From assembly GCF_014649015.1 (NCBI RefSeq), contig NZ_BMSF01000006.1:1-64000 (forward strand): a stretch of DNA of 64,000 nt. The letters are read 5' to 3'. The notes below the pieces were generated by a model that did no database searches, was not told the DNA's origin, and saw nothing but the letters and a program-made list of their open reading frames with translations. The position numbers and the translations under genes are program-made. The DNA comes from Streptomyces narbonensis. GTDB taxonomy: Bacteria; Actinomycetota; Actinomycetes; Streptomycetales; Streptomycetaceae. Shown one piece after another: positions 23,620-32,001 of this stretch; position 1 is the first letter of the stretch, and each line of letters begins with the position of its first letter.

Positions 23620-23970
23620 ATGACCGCCTACGCCATCGCGAAGCTGAACACCGAGACCCCGCACGCCGAGGTCGTCGAGTACATCGAGCGCATCCCCGGC
23701 ACCTTCGAGCCGTTCGGCGGTTGCTTCCTCGTGCACGGGGCGGTGCACGAGGTGAAGGAGGGGGAGTGGCCGGGGGCCGTGGTGATGATCGGGTTCCCCG
23801 GGATCGCCGAGGCGCGGGCATGGTGGGACTCGCCGGCGTACCAGGAGATCGCGCCGCTGAGGTACCGCCACATGCCCGCCGACATCGTTCTCGTCGAGGG
23901 CGTCCCCGTCGGCTACGACCCGGCCGCCACCGCGAACGCGCTGCGGGAGTCCCTGCCCGTTGCCGAGTAG
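23620..23970 (+). CDS. DUF1330 domain protein
   Basis: A 116-residue ferredoxin-like protein: AYAIAKLNTETPHAEVVEYIERIPGTFEPFGGCFLVHG and WPGAVVMIGFPGIAEARAWWDSPAYQEIAPLRYRHMPADIVLVEGV are the standard DUF1330 halves, with the FP....A..W..S..Y pattern. Biochemical role unknown. Ribosome site GGAAGG lies about 11 bases upstream of the ATG. The C-terminal 20 residues go beyond the family core. Confidence 0.85.
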   Translation: MTAYAIAKLNTETPHAEVVEYIERIPGTFEPFGGCFLVHGAVHEVKEGEWPGAVVMIGFPGIAEARAWWDSPAYQEIAPLRYRHMPADIVLVEGVPVGYDPAATANALRESLPVAE

Positions 23971-24076
23971 GCCCGGAGCCTCATCGGCTTGGCCGACGGG
24001 GTGTCCATCGGCCGCGCCGATGGGGGGCATCGGGAGGACGGGTCACTGGCTCGTGGACCGGGATCGGCGCCGCTCG

Positions 24077-24082
24077 TAGCGT
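24077..24082 (+). promoter_or_regulatory. -10 element of a leaderless promoter
   Basis: TAGCGT ends seven bases before the ATG of the EamA gene, with no ribosome site between. Confidence 0.45.
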
Positions 24083-24089
24083 CGTCGTC

Positions 24090-25025
24090 ATGAGAAACGA
24101 GACCAGGGGAACCGTCGAACTCACCCTCGCCATGGTGCTCTCCGGCACGCTCGGCGTCTTCGTCGTCGAGTCCGGGGCGTCGCCCTTCGAGGTCGTGTTC
24201 TTCCGGTGCCTCTTCGGGGCCGCCGCGCTCGGGGCCTACAGCCTCGCCCGGGGGTTCTTCACCGGGCACGGGTTCACCGCGAGGAAGCTGGGGCTCGCCG
24301 CGCTCGGTGGCGTCTTCATCGTCTTCAACTGGGTGTTCCTCTTCGAGGCCTACGAGGCCACCTCGATCTCCCTCGCCACCGTCGTCTACCACACGCAGCC
24401 GTTCTTCCTCGTGCTGCTCGGGGCGGTGTTCATGCGGGAGCGGATCTCCGGCGCGAAGCTCGGGTGGCTCGCGGTCGCCTTCGCCGGGCTCGTGCTCGTG
24501 TCCGGGGTGCGGCCCGGGGACACCGCCTCCCTCAAGGGGCTCGGCTTCGCCCTCGCCGCCGCCGTGCTCTACGCCCTCGCGACCTTCGTCACCAAGCGGA
24601 TCACCGGCATACGGCCGCACCTCGTCGCACTCGTCCAGGTCCTCGTCGGGCTGCCTCTGCTGCTGCCCTTCACGGACCTTTCCGCCACGGCGGGCCTCGG
24701 TGCCGGGTGGGCGTGGCTGGCGGGGCTCGGGCTGATCCACACCGGTCTGATGTACGTCCTGATGTACGCCGCCTACGCCAAGCTGCCGACCGCCAAGATC
24801 GCCGTTCTCGCCTTCACCTATCCCGCCGTCGCCATGGGCGTCGACTGGGCCGTGTACGGGCACCACATCGGGATCGTGCAGGCGCTCGGCGTCCCGCTCA
24901 TCGTCCTCGCCAGCCTCAAGGTCACGCTGGCCGGCTCTGCTCGGACACCAGTCGCCGCGCCTGCTCCACGAACAGCCGGACATGCGCCGGAAGCCGCTTC
25001 CCCCGTCGCCACGCGAGCTGCGTGA
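24090..25025 (+). CDS. EamA/DMT superfamily transporter
   Basis: The 311-residue protein contains ten hydrophobic segments in two EamA halves (SGTLGVFVVESGASPFEVVFFRCLFG; FALAAAVLYALATFVTKR; LIHTGLMYVLMYAAYAKLPTAKIAVLAFTYPAVAM), typical of drug/metabolite exporters such as amino acid or purine efflux pumps. The hydrophobic part ends at about residue 280. The last 30 residues (TPVAAPAPRTAGHAPEAAS and on) are an Ala/Pro tail that lies entirely over the 3' end of the convergent LysR gene. Confidence 0.88.
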   Translation: MRNETRGTVELTLAMVLSGTLGVFVVESGASPFEVVFFRCLFGAAALGAYSLARGFFTGHGFTARKLGLAALGGVFIVFNWVFLFEAYEATSISLATVVYHTQPFFLVLLGAVFMRERISGAKLGWLAVAFAGLVLVSGVRPGDTASLKGLGFALAAAVLYALATFVTKRITGIRPHLVALVQVLVGLPLLLPFTDLSATAGLGAGWAWLAGLGLIHTGLMYVLMYAAYAKLPTAKIAVLAFTYPAVAMGVDWAVYGHHIGIVQALGVPLIVLASLKVTLAGSARTPVAAPAPRTAGHAPEAASPVATRAA

Positions 25026-25815
25026 AGAGCGTGAACGGGGCCTCCCAGTCCAGGGCGACGAGGGCGCCCGACGCCAGCTCCTCCGCGACCGCCACGCGGG
25101 GGAGCAGCGCCACGCCCAGGCCCGAGGTCACGCCCCGCTTCGTCGCCTCGATCGTGCCGAACTCCATGAACGGCGGCGCCCACTCCCGCAGCTCCTCCTC
25201 GAAGAGGTCGCGGTACGGGCAGCCCGGCTCGGTGCCCACGAGGTGCGCCGCCGCCAGGTCCGCGCTGGTCAGCCCCGTACGCCCCGCGAGAGGGTGGCCC
25301 GGGCCGGCCACCAGGACCAGCGGCTCGGGTGCGAGGACCTCCGACTCCAGGCCCTCGTGCTCCGTGTCCGGCTCCATCAGGAAGCCCACGTCGTACGTGC
25401 CCTGGCGCAGCGCCTGCCGGGTCGCGTCGCCCAGCGTGGGCCGCAGGGTGAGCCGCACCTTCGGGTAGCGGTGGTGGAAGTACTCCAGGAGTGGCGGCAG
25501 CCGGTAGGAGGTGAGCGACTCCATCGTGCCGACGGCGATCGTCCCCGAGGGGTCGCCCGCACTCGCGACGGCCGCCCGGGCCTCCTCGGCCAGCTCGGTC
25601 ATCCGGCGGGCGTAGGGGAGGAGGCGTTCGCCGGCCTCGGTGAGGCGGATGCGGGAGCCCAGCCGCTCGAAGAGGTCGACGCCCAGGGAGGTCTCCAGGG
25701 AGCGGATCTGGGCGGTGACGCTGGACTGGGCGTATCCGAGGTCGGCCGCGGCCCGGGTGAAGGAGAGGACGTCGGCGACCTTCTCGAAGGTGACGAGAAG
25801 CCTGAGCTCCATCAC
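24922..25815 (-). CDS. LysR family transcriptional regulator
   Basis: A 297-residue LysR protein: MELRLLVTFEKVADVLSFTRAAADLGYAQSSVTAQIRSLETSLG is the helix-turn-helix, and the effector domain begins at about 90 (GTIAVGTMESLTSYRLPPLLEYFHHRYPKVRLTL). Its C-terminal 34 codons are antisense to the end of the EamA gene, an overlap of 104 bp. The convergent pair may be a regulator and its transport target. Either ATG of the initial MM can serve as start. Confidence 0.92.
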   Translation of the reverse strand: MMELRLLVTFEKVADVLSFTRAAADLGYAQSSVTAQIRSLETSLGVDLFERLGSRIRLTEAGERLLPYARRMTELAEEARAAVASAGDPSGTIAVGTMESLTSYRLPPLLEYFHHRYPKVRLTLRPTLGDATRQALRQGTYDVGFLMEPDTEHEGLESEVLAPEPLVLVAGPGHPLAGRTGLTSADLAAAHLVGTEPGCPYRDLFEEELREWAPPFMEFGTIEATKRGVTSGLGVALLPRVAVAEELASGALVALDWEAPFTLFTQLAWRRGKRLPAHVRLFVEQARRLVSEQSRPA

Positions 25816-25864
25816 CTGCCGTGCTCCGTCACTTCCCGGGCTCCGTTGCCTCCCCCGCGCCCCG

Positions 25865-26230
25865 TCACTTCTCGGTGTCCTCGTCGCGCTCGCGCTTCTT
25901 CAGCTCTTCCTCGCGGCGGCGCAGGTCCGCCTCCCAGTCCTTGAGGACGGCATCGTCGTCCGCGCCGTCCTGCTGTTTCAGGGACTTCAGGAACTCCGGG
26001 TTGTCGTCGGGGGCGACCCAGCCGCCCGACCCGCCCCGCGCCGAGGCCGGGCGCCGCGCCTTGCCCGCGAAGATCCAGACGATCGGCCCGACGATCCAGA
26101 ACAGCAGGATGATGATGACCCAGACCACCTTCGGCAGGTGCTTGGTCTCTTCCTCCGGGGTGTTCAGGCAGTCGATGAAGGCGTAGATCGTCAGCGCCAG
26201 CGGCAGGATGTACAACAGCGCCCTGAGCAT
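25865..26230 (-). CDS. Small PLDc_N-type membrane protein
   Basis: A 121-residue protein with two transmembrane helices (LRALLYILPLALTIYAFIDCL and VVWVIIILLFWIVGPIVWIFAG), the arrangement of the phospholipase D N-terminal (PLDc_N) family. The C-terminal part is charged and helical (LKDWEADLRRREEELKKRERDEDTEK), likely a coiled coil in the cytoplasm. Function unknown. It lies divergent from the menaquinone decarboxylase, a place I believe conserved in Streptomyces. Confidence 0.82.
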   Translation of the reverse strand: MLRALLYILPLALTIYAFIDCLNTPEEETKHLPKVVWVIIILLFWIVGPIVWIFAGKARRPASARGGSGGWVAPDDNPEFLKSLKQQDGADDDAVLKDWEADLRRREEELKKRERDEDTEK

Positions 26231-26320
26231 GTGGGACAGCCCCCTGGAAGCGGTGGCGGAGGCGCGTTTCGGCGGCCCCGGTGACAGGTCCAGGGTAGCC
26301 GGTGACCGATACTGGCCCTT

Positions 26321-27778
26321 ATGGCTTACGACGATCTCCGCTCGCTGCTCAGGGCCCTGGAGCGCGAAGGCGACCTCAAGCGCATCAAGGCCGAAGTCGA
26401 CCCGTACCTGGAGGTCGGGGAGATCGTCGACCGGGTGAACAAGGCAGGAGGCCCGGCGCTTCTCTTCGAGAACGTCAAGGGCTCCTCGATGCCGCTCGCG
26501 ATGAACGTCTTCGGGACCGACCGCCGGCTGCTCAAGGCCCTCGGCCTGAAGTCGTACGGCGAGATCAGCGAGAAGATCGGCGGGCTGCTGAAGCCCGAGC
26601 TTCCGCAGGGTTTCGTCGGCATCCGCGAGGCCTTCGGAAAGCTCGGCTCGATGGTCCACGTGCCGCCGAAGAAGGTGAAGTCCGACGCCGCGCCCGTGCA
26701 GGAGGTCGTGCTCACCGGGGACGACGTCGACCTCGACCTGCTCCCCGCGCTCTTCACCTGGCCCAAGGACGGCGGCTCCTTCTTCAACCTGGGGCTCACG
26801 CACACCAAGCACCCGGAGACCGGCGTCCGGAACCTCGGGCTCTACCGGCTCCAGCGGCACGACAAGCGCACCATCGGCATGCACTGGCAGATCCACAAGG
26901 ACAGCCGCAACCACTACGCCGTCGCCGCCGCGAAGGGCGAGCGGCTGCCTGTCGCCATCGCCTTCGGCTGCCCGCCGGCCGTCACGTACGCCTCGACGGC
27001 ACCGCTGCCGGGTGACATCGACGAGTACCTCTTCGCCGGCTTCGTCCAGGGCAAGCGGATCGAGATGGTCGACTGCAAGACCGTCCCGCTCCAGGTCCCG
27101 GCCAACGCCGAGGTCGTCGTCGAGGGCTGGCTGGAGCCCGGCGAGATGCTGCCCGAGGGTCCCTTCGGCGACCACACCGGCTTCTACACGCCGCAGGAAC
27201 CGTTCCCCGCGCTGAAGATCGACTGCATCACCATGCGGAAGCGTCCGCTGCTCCAGTCGATCGTCGTCGGCCGGCCGCCGACCGAGGACGGGCCGCTGGG
27301 GCGGGCCACCGAGCGGTTCTTCCTCCCGCTCCTCAAGATCATCGTGCCGGACATCGTCGACTACCACCTGCCGGAGTCGGGCGGCTTCCACAACTGCGCG
27401 ATCGTCTCGATCGACAAGAAGTACCCGAAGCACGCGCAGAAGGTCATGCACGCCATCTGGGGCGCGCACATGATGTCGCTGACCAAGCTGATCATCGTGG
27501 TCGACAAGGACTGCGACGTGCACGACCTGCACGAGGTGTCCTGGCGGGCGCTGGGGAACACCGACTACGCGCGCGACCTGACCGTCGTCGAAGGGCCCGT
27601 CGACCATCTCGACCACGCCTCCTACCAGCAGTTCTGGGGCGGCAAGGCCGGTATCGACGCGACGAAGAAGCTGCCCGAGGAGGGCTACACCCGGGACGGC
27701 GGCTGGCCGGACATGGTGGAGTCCGACCCGGCGACGGCGGCCCTCGTGGACCGCCGCTGGAAGGAGTACGGGCTGTGA
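26321..27778 (+). CDS. UbiD-like decarboxylase of the futalosine menaquinone pathway
   Basis: The 485-residue protein belongs to the UbiD family of prenylated-FMN decarboxylases. Visible signatures are LRALEREGDLKRI at the start, NLGLYRLQRHDKRTIGMHWQIHKD in the prenyl-FMN site, and EGPFGDHTGFYTPQEPFPAL with the catalytic Glu. It should decarboxylate the prenylated 1,4-dihydroxy-6-naphthoate intermediate after MqnP. It overlaps mqnP by 4 bp (GTGA). The ATG follows a TACTGG sequence by a few bases and lacks a ribosome site. Confidence 0.9.
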   Translation: MAYDDLRSLLRALEREGDLKRIKAEVDPYLEVGEIVDRVNKAGGPALLFENVKGSSMPLAMNVFGTDRRLLKALGLKSYGEISEKIGGLLKPELPQGFVGIREAFGKLGSMVHVPPKKVKSDAAPVQEVVLTGDDVDLDLLPALFTWPKDGGSFFNLGLTHTKHPETGVRNLGLYRLQRHDKRTIGMHWQIHKDSRNHYAVAAAKGERLPVAIAFGCPPAVTYASTAPLPGDIDEYLFAGFVQGKRIEMVDCKTVPLQVPANAEVVVEGWLEPGEMLPEGPFGDHTGFYTPQEPFPALKIDCITMRKRPLLQSIVVGRPPTEDGPLGRATERFFLPLLKIIVPDIVDYHLPESGGFHNCAIVSIDKKYPKHAQKVMHAIWGAHMMSLTKLIIVVDKDCDVHDLHEVSWRALGNTDYARDLTVVEGPVDHLDHASYQQFWGGKAGIDATKKLPEEGYTRDGGWPDMVESDPATAALVDRRWKEYGL

Positions 27779-28677
27779 CCACGGCCGCAGTACCGGGCGC
27801 TGATCCGGGGCGTACGAAGGCGTTCCTGCGTCTCGTGATGATCGAGCACTCGGTCTTCGCGCTGCCCTTCGCCTACATCGCCTCGCTCACCGCGATGTTC
27901 CAGCTCGACAAGAACATCCACTGGTGGACGCTGTTCCTGGTGACGGTGTGCATGGTGGGGCTGCGGACCTTCGCCATGGCCTGCAACCGGATCATCGACC
28001 GCGAGATCGACGCCCGCAATCCGCGGACGGCGGGGCGCGAGCTGGTGACCGGCGCGGTGTCCGTGCGGTCCGCGTGGACCGGGGCCGGGATCGCCGTCGT
28101 CGTCTTCCTCGGCGCCGCCGCCCTGCTCAACCCGCTCTGCCTGGCGCTCGCGCCGCTCGCCGTCATCCCGATGGTCGTCTATCCGTACGGCAAGCGGTTC
28201 ACGAACTTCCCGCACGCCATCCTCGGTCTCGCCCAGGCCATAGGGCCGATCGGCGCCTGGCTCGCGGTCAGCGGCGAGTGGTCCTGGGACGCGGTGATCC
28301 TCGGCCTCGCGGTCGGCATCTGGATCGGCGGCTTCGACCTGATCTTCGCCTGCCAGGACGTGCAGGCCGACCGGGCCGGCGGGGTCATGTCGGTGCCGGC
28401 GCGGTTCGGCATCCCGGCCGCCCTGTGGGGCGCCCGCGCCTCGGCGGTCGTGACGACGGGTCTGCTCGTCTGGTACGCCCTGGTCACGGACGCGGGGCTG
28501 TTCTTCTGGACCGGTCTCGTGATCGTGGCGGCGGCCTTCTGCTACGAGCACTCGATCGTGAAGCCGCACGACCTGTCCCGGCTGAACCGGGCGTTCTTCA
28601 CGACGAACGGTTTCATCGGGGTCAGCCTGTTCGTGTGCGCGCTGCTCGACCTGCTGGTCCGCGGGCTCACCCCGTAG
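27775..28677 (+). CDS. mqnP: 1,4-dihydroxy-6-naphthoate prenyltransferase (UbiA family, MqnP-type)
   Basis: The 300-residue polytopic protein is a UbiA prenyltransferase. The first Asp-rich motif is NRIIDREIDARNPRTAGREL and the second DLIFACQDVQADRAGG, both needed for Mg-diphosphate binding. About eight helices are visible. It attaches the polyprenyl tail to the naphthoate in the menaquinone pathway. Translation is coupled to the decarboxylase. Its 3' end overlaps the stop of the convergent TetR gene by 11 bp, right at the border of the polysaccharide island. Confidence 0.9.
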   Translation: MTTAAVPGADPGRTKAFLRLVMIEHSVFALPFAYIASLTAMFQLDKNIHWWTLFLVTVCMVGLRTFAMACNRIIDREIDARNPRTAGRELVTGAVSVRSAWTGAGIAVVVFLGAAALLNPLCLALAPLAVIPMVVYPYGKRFTNFPHAILGLAQAIGPIGAWLAVSGEWSWDAVILGLAVGIWIGGFDLIFACQDVQADRAGGVMSVPARFGIPAALWGARASAVVTTGLLVWYALVTDAGLFFWTGLVIVAAAFCYEHSIVKPHDLSRLNRAFFTTNGFIGVSLFVCALLDLLVRGLTP

Positions 28678-29494
28678 CGGGGCCCGTCCCGGGGGCGAAG
28701 CGGTCCAGGAGGGCGTCCAGGCCGGCGGCCAGGCCCTCCGGGCCGCCGTGCTCGGCGAGTGTCGGGGCGGCGGCGCGCAGGCAGGGGAGCTCGCGGGCCG
28801 GCATGCGGTGCAGGCCGAGGCGGAAGGCGGGTTCGGGCTCGTCGGGGTTGTCGACCATCGCCCGCAGGTCCCCGAGGACGTAGCCGAGGATCCAGCCCGT
28901 GACGGCCCGGAAGGCCATGACCGTCGCCTCCTCGTCCAGCCCCGCCTGCCGCAGGAGCACGAGGATCCGCTCGTGGTCCCGGAGGACGGCGAGCGGACGG
29001 CGGGCGAGCGGGACCGCCAGCATGCGGGTGGCCAGGAGCGGGGCCACGTGAGGGTGGGCGAGGGCGACCCGGTAGGTCGCGGCGGCGATCCGCTGGAGCT
29101 CGTCCCGCCATTCGGGTGCCTCGTCGGAGGCGGCGAGCTGTTCCTCCAGCTCCGTGTAGAGCGCCTCCACCAGACCGTCGAGCAGCGCGTCCTTCCCCGC
29201 CGCGTACCGGTACAGCGCCATGGCCTCGACCCCGAGCTCCGCGCCGGTCCTGCGCATGCTCAGCGCGGAGAGTCCCTCGCGGTCGACCAGCTGCAGGGCG
29301 GTGGCCATCACGCGCTCGCGGCTCAGCCGGCCGTAGCGCCCGTGGTCACCGGCCCGGCGGCCCGGCGCGCGACGCCCGGGCGCCGGGGTCTCCGCCCCGG
29401 GGTTCTCTGCCTTGGGGTTCTCCGCCTTGGGGTTCTCTGCCTCGGGCGGTCCCGCCTCGGGCGGTCCTGCCGGGGGGTCCTTCTCGATCGCCAT
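28667..29494 (-). CDS. TetR family regulator with repetitive N-terminal extension
   Basis: A 275-residue TetR protein. Residues 1-48 are a Pro/Glu/Ala-rich extension with repeats of PKAEN and PEAGP, and the helix-turn-helix begins at about 55 (LSRERVMATALQLVDREGLSALSMRRTGAELGVEAMALYRYAAGKDALLDGL). The C-terminal part matches the TetR_C_1 (tetracycline-repressor-like) domain. An upstream in-frame ATG (MSHGQGGR) is possible. It is divergent from the glycosyltransferase operon with a strong inverted repeat between, so it is the likely regulator of the island. Confidence 0.88.
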   Translation of the reverse strand: MAIEKDPPAGPPEAGPPEAENPKAENPKAENPGAETPAPGRRAPGRRAGDHGRYGRLSRERVMATALQLVDREGLSALSMRRTGAELGVEAMALYRYAAGKDALLDGLVEALYTELEEQLAASDEAPEWRDELQRIAAATYRVALAHPHVAPLLATRMLAVPLARRPLAVLRDHERILVLLRQAGLDEEATVMAFRAVTGWILGYVLGDLRAMVDNPDEPEPAFRLGLHRMPARELPCLRAAAPTLAEHGGPEGLAAGLDALLDRFAPGTGPATG

Positions 29495-29537
29495 GCGCCC
29501 GCCTTGACCGTGGGACATCCAGGGATAAAGTGTACAT

Positions 29538-29554
29538 ATACGTCGTAAACGTAT
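29538..29554. promoter_or_regulatory. TetR-type operator at the head of the polysaccharide operon
   Basis: ATACGT-CGTAA-ACGTAT is an inverted repeat with perfect 6-bp arms in an A/T-rich patch, including TGTACATATACG. It lies 44 bp upstream of the TetR start and 111 bp upstream of the first glycosyltransferase, and so could control both directions. Confidence 0.6.
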
Positions 29555-29665
29555 GGTGCATCGGCAGGGGGAACCCACCGATTGCCACGTTCCGGCGGAC
29601 GGCCTCCGCAGCACGCCAGCACGACAGCACCACGCGACCGTGCACCGATTCGATCCGGAGCCATC

Positions 29666-30589
29666 ATGACCACTTACCCGACCCTGCCGCGGAGCACAGA
29701 CTCCCGGCCCGTCGACCACCCGCTCCGCCGCTCCACCGACCCGCCCCCGCACCCGATGCGGCGCGCCGAGGACAAGGAGCCGACCCGCCCCGCCGTGAGC
29801 CTGGTGATCCCGGCCCTCAACGAGGCACGCAACATCCCCTGGGTCTTCGAACAGATCCCGGACTGCGTCGGCGAGGTCCTGCTCGTCGACGGCGACTCCC
29901 ACGACGCCACGGTCCGCGTGGCGACCCGCATCCTGCCCACCGTCCGCAGCATCCCGCAGAGCGGCAAGGGCAAGGGCAACGCCCTGCGCACCGGCTTCCT
30001 CGCGGCGCGCGGCGACTACGTGGTGATGATGGACGCGGACGGCAGCATGTCCCCCGCCGAGATCCCGCACTTCGTGCACTTCCTGGAGAACGGCTACGAC
30101 TTCGTCAAAGGCTCGCGCTTCGTCGAGGGCGGCGGCTCGCTCGACATCACCCGCTTCCGCAGCCTCGGCAACCACGCCCTGCTCGCCCTCGTGAACCGGC
30201 TCTACGACGCCACGCTGACCGACCTCTGCTACGGCTTCTGCGCGTTCCGGCGCAGCTTCCTCGACCAACTCGACCTGCACGCCACCGGTTTCGAGATCGA
30301 GGCCGAGATGATCGTGCACGCGCTGCGCTCCGGACTCCGGATCGCCGAGGTCCCGAGCCTCGAACTGCCCCGCCGCAACGGCCAGTCCAACCTGCACGCG
30401 ATCTCCGACGGTCGCCGCGTGCTGCGCACGCTCCTGTCCGAGCGTCCGGGCGCCCAGGCCCAGAAGGCGAACGGGCGGCCCGTGAACGGGCAGCAGGCGA
30501 ACGGGCAACCTGTGAACGGTCAGCCGGCAAGCGGTCAGCCGGCGAACGGACGGCCCGCGTCCGCACCTCGGGAGCGGAGCACGCCGTGA
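29666..30589 (+). CDS. Family 2 glycosyltransferase (polyprenyl-phosphate mannosyltransferase-like)
   Basis: A 307-residue GT2 of the DPM1-like type. It has VSLVIPALNEARNIPWVFEQIP, LLVDGDSHDATV, SGKGKGNALRTGF and the nucleotide-sugar DxD motif MMDADGSMSP, then FVKGSRFVEGG. No transmembrane segment follows, so it is soluble or peripheral, and it probably loads a sugar onto a polyprenyl phosphate. The last 45 residues are a repetitive Asn/Gly/Gln tail (NGQPVNGQPASGQPANG). It is the first gene of an operon of five coupled genes, and its stop overlaps the next start (GTGA). Confidence 0.88.
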   Translation: MTTYPTLPRSTDSRPVDHPLRRSTDPPPHPMRRAEDKEPTRPAVSLVIPALNEARNIPWVFEQIPDCVGEVLLVDGDSHDATVRVATRILPTVRSIPQSGKGKGNALRTGFLAARGDYVVMMDADGSMSPAEIPHFVHFLENGYDFVKGSRFVEGGGSLDITRFRSLGNHALLALVNRLYDATLTDLCYGFCAFRRSFLDQLDLHATGFEIEAEMIVHALRSGLRIAEVPSLELPRRNGQSNLHAISDGRRVLRTLLSERPGAQAQKANGRPVNGQQANGQPVNGQPASGQPANGRPASAPRERSTP

Positions 30590-32001
30590 CCGGCGTGGCC
30601 GTCCGTCCGCTCGCGCTGTCGGGGCCGCTGCCGGTCGTGGACATCGACCTCGCCGAGCCCGGGGCGTTCCGGCGCCCGGGCGGGGGGGCCTGGACCAGGC
30701 CGACGGGCCGCGCGCTCGGTCTCGTACGGCTCCACGGGCGGCCGGTGGCGATGGCAGAGGCGTCCTGCGACGGTCCCGAGGAGCTGTGGGAGGCCCTCGC
30801 GGCCTCGGCGCGGCGGGACTTCCCGATCGACGAGGGGACACCGGCGCGCGCGCCGCAGCTCGCCGGGGCGCCCGCGATCAGCGTCATCGTGGCCACGCGG
30901 AACCGCGCCCGGATGCTCCGCGACTGCCTGGACTCGCTGCTGGCGGTGGAGTACCCGCGCTTCGAGGTGATCGTCGTGGACAACGCCCCGTCGGACACCT
31001 CCACGGAGGAGCTCGTCCGGAGGGAGTACGACGGGTCCCCGCGGGGGCGCGGCCCCGCCGTCCGCTATCTGCGCGAGCCCGTTCCCGGTCTCGCCCGGGC
31101 CCACAACCGGGGGCTCACCGCCGCCCGTGGCGCGATCAGCGCCTTCACGGACGACGACACCCTCGTCGACCCGCTGTGGCTGACCGCGCTCGCCGCGCCC
31201 TTCCTGGCGGACCCCGGCACCGGCTGCGTCACCGGCCTCATCGTCCCCGCCGAGCTGGACACCGAGGCACAGGTCGCGCTGGAGCGCCACGGCGCCTTCG
31301 GGAAGGGGTACGCCCCCCGGACCTGGTCGCTGCGCGCCCCGCCCGACGACCCGCTGTTCCCGTTCACCGCCGGCCGCTTCGGCTCCGGCGCGAACATGGC
31401 GTTCCGTACGGAACTGCTGCACGAGCTCGGTGGCTTCGACCCCGCCACCGGTGTCGGCACCCCCGCGCACGGCGGCGACGACCTGCTCTCCTTCTTCCGG
31501 GTGCTGGCCCACGGCCGCGCCCTCGCCTACGAGCCCGCCGCGATCGTCTGGCACCGGCACCGGCGCACCCCCGAAGCCCTCGACGCCCAGGCCTTCGGCT
31601 ACGGCGCGGGCTTCGGCGCCTACCTCGCCGGGGCGCTCGCCCACGAACCCCGCATGCTGCCCGCGTTGCTGCGCCGGCTGCCGGGCGGAGTCCGGTACGT
31701 GATCGCCAGGAACCGCGAGCGGGCGGGACAGGGCCCGGGACAGGGCCCGGGGCCGCAGCCAGGGCCGATGTCCGGGCCGCAGCCAGGCCCCATGTCGGGC
31801 CCCTTGTCGGGGCCGAAGTCCGGGCCGAAGTCCGGGCCCTCCCGGCTCGCCCGGCTGGAGCTGCGCGGCCTGCTCTACGGCCCGTACGGCTACCTGCGCA
31901 GCCGTCTGATCGAGCGACGGCTGCGCCGGCGGACCGGGACCGCACACCGGCACGGTGATCTCGCGGCCCCCGGCCCCCGGAGGCGGGGCGCATCACGATG
32001 A
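30586..32001 (+). CDS. Family 2 glycosyltransferase with N-terminal extension
   Basis: The 471-residue protein has about 100 N-terminal residues (PLPVVDIDLAEPGAFRRPG) of the kind found in some actinobacterial glycosyltransferases, then a GT2 domain from about 105: ISVIVATRNRARMLRDCLDSLLAVEYPRFEVIVVDN, the DDD motif ISAFTDDDTLVDP, and a GGDDLLSFFR catalytic-base region. The linker near 380-415 is a Gly/Pro repeat (GPMSGP, GPKSGP). A basic helical C-terminus (LRSRLIERRLRRRTG) may bind the membrane. GTG start, with 4-bp overlaps on both sides. Confidence 0.88.
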   Translation: MTGVAVRPLALSGPLPVVDIDLAEPGAFRRPGGGAWTRPTGRALGLVRLHGRPVAMAEASCDGPEELWEALAASARRDFPIDEGTPARAPQLAGAPAISVIVATRNRARMLRDCLDSLLAVEYPRFEVIVVDNAPSDTSTEELVRREYDGSPRGRGPAVRYLREPVPGLARAHNRGLTAARGAISAFTDDDTLVDPLWLTALAAPFLADPGTGCVTGLIVPAELDTEAQVALERHGAFGKGYAPRTWSLRAPPDDPLFPFTAGRFGSGANMAFRTELLHELGGFDPATGVGTPAHGGDDLLSFFRVLAHGRALAYEPAAIVWHRHRRTPEALDAQAFGYGAGFGAYLAGALAHEPRMLPALLRRLPGGVRYVIARNRERAGQGPGQGPGPQPGPMSGPQPGPMSGPLSGPKSGPKSGPSRLARLELRGLLYGPYGYLRSRLIERRLRRRTGTAHRHGDLAAPGPRRRGASR

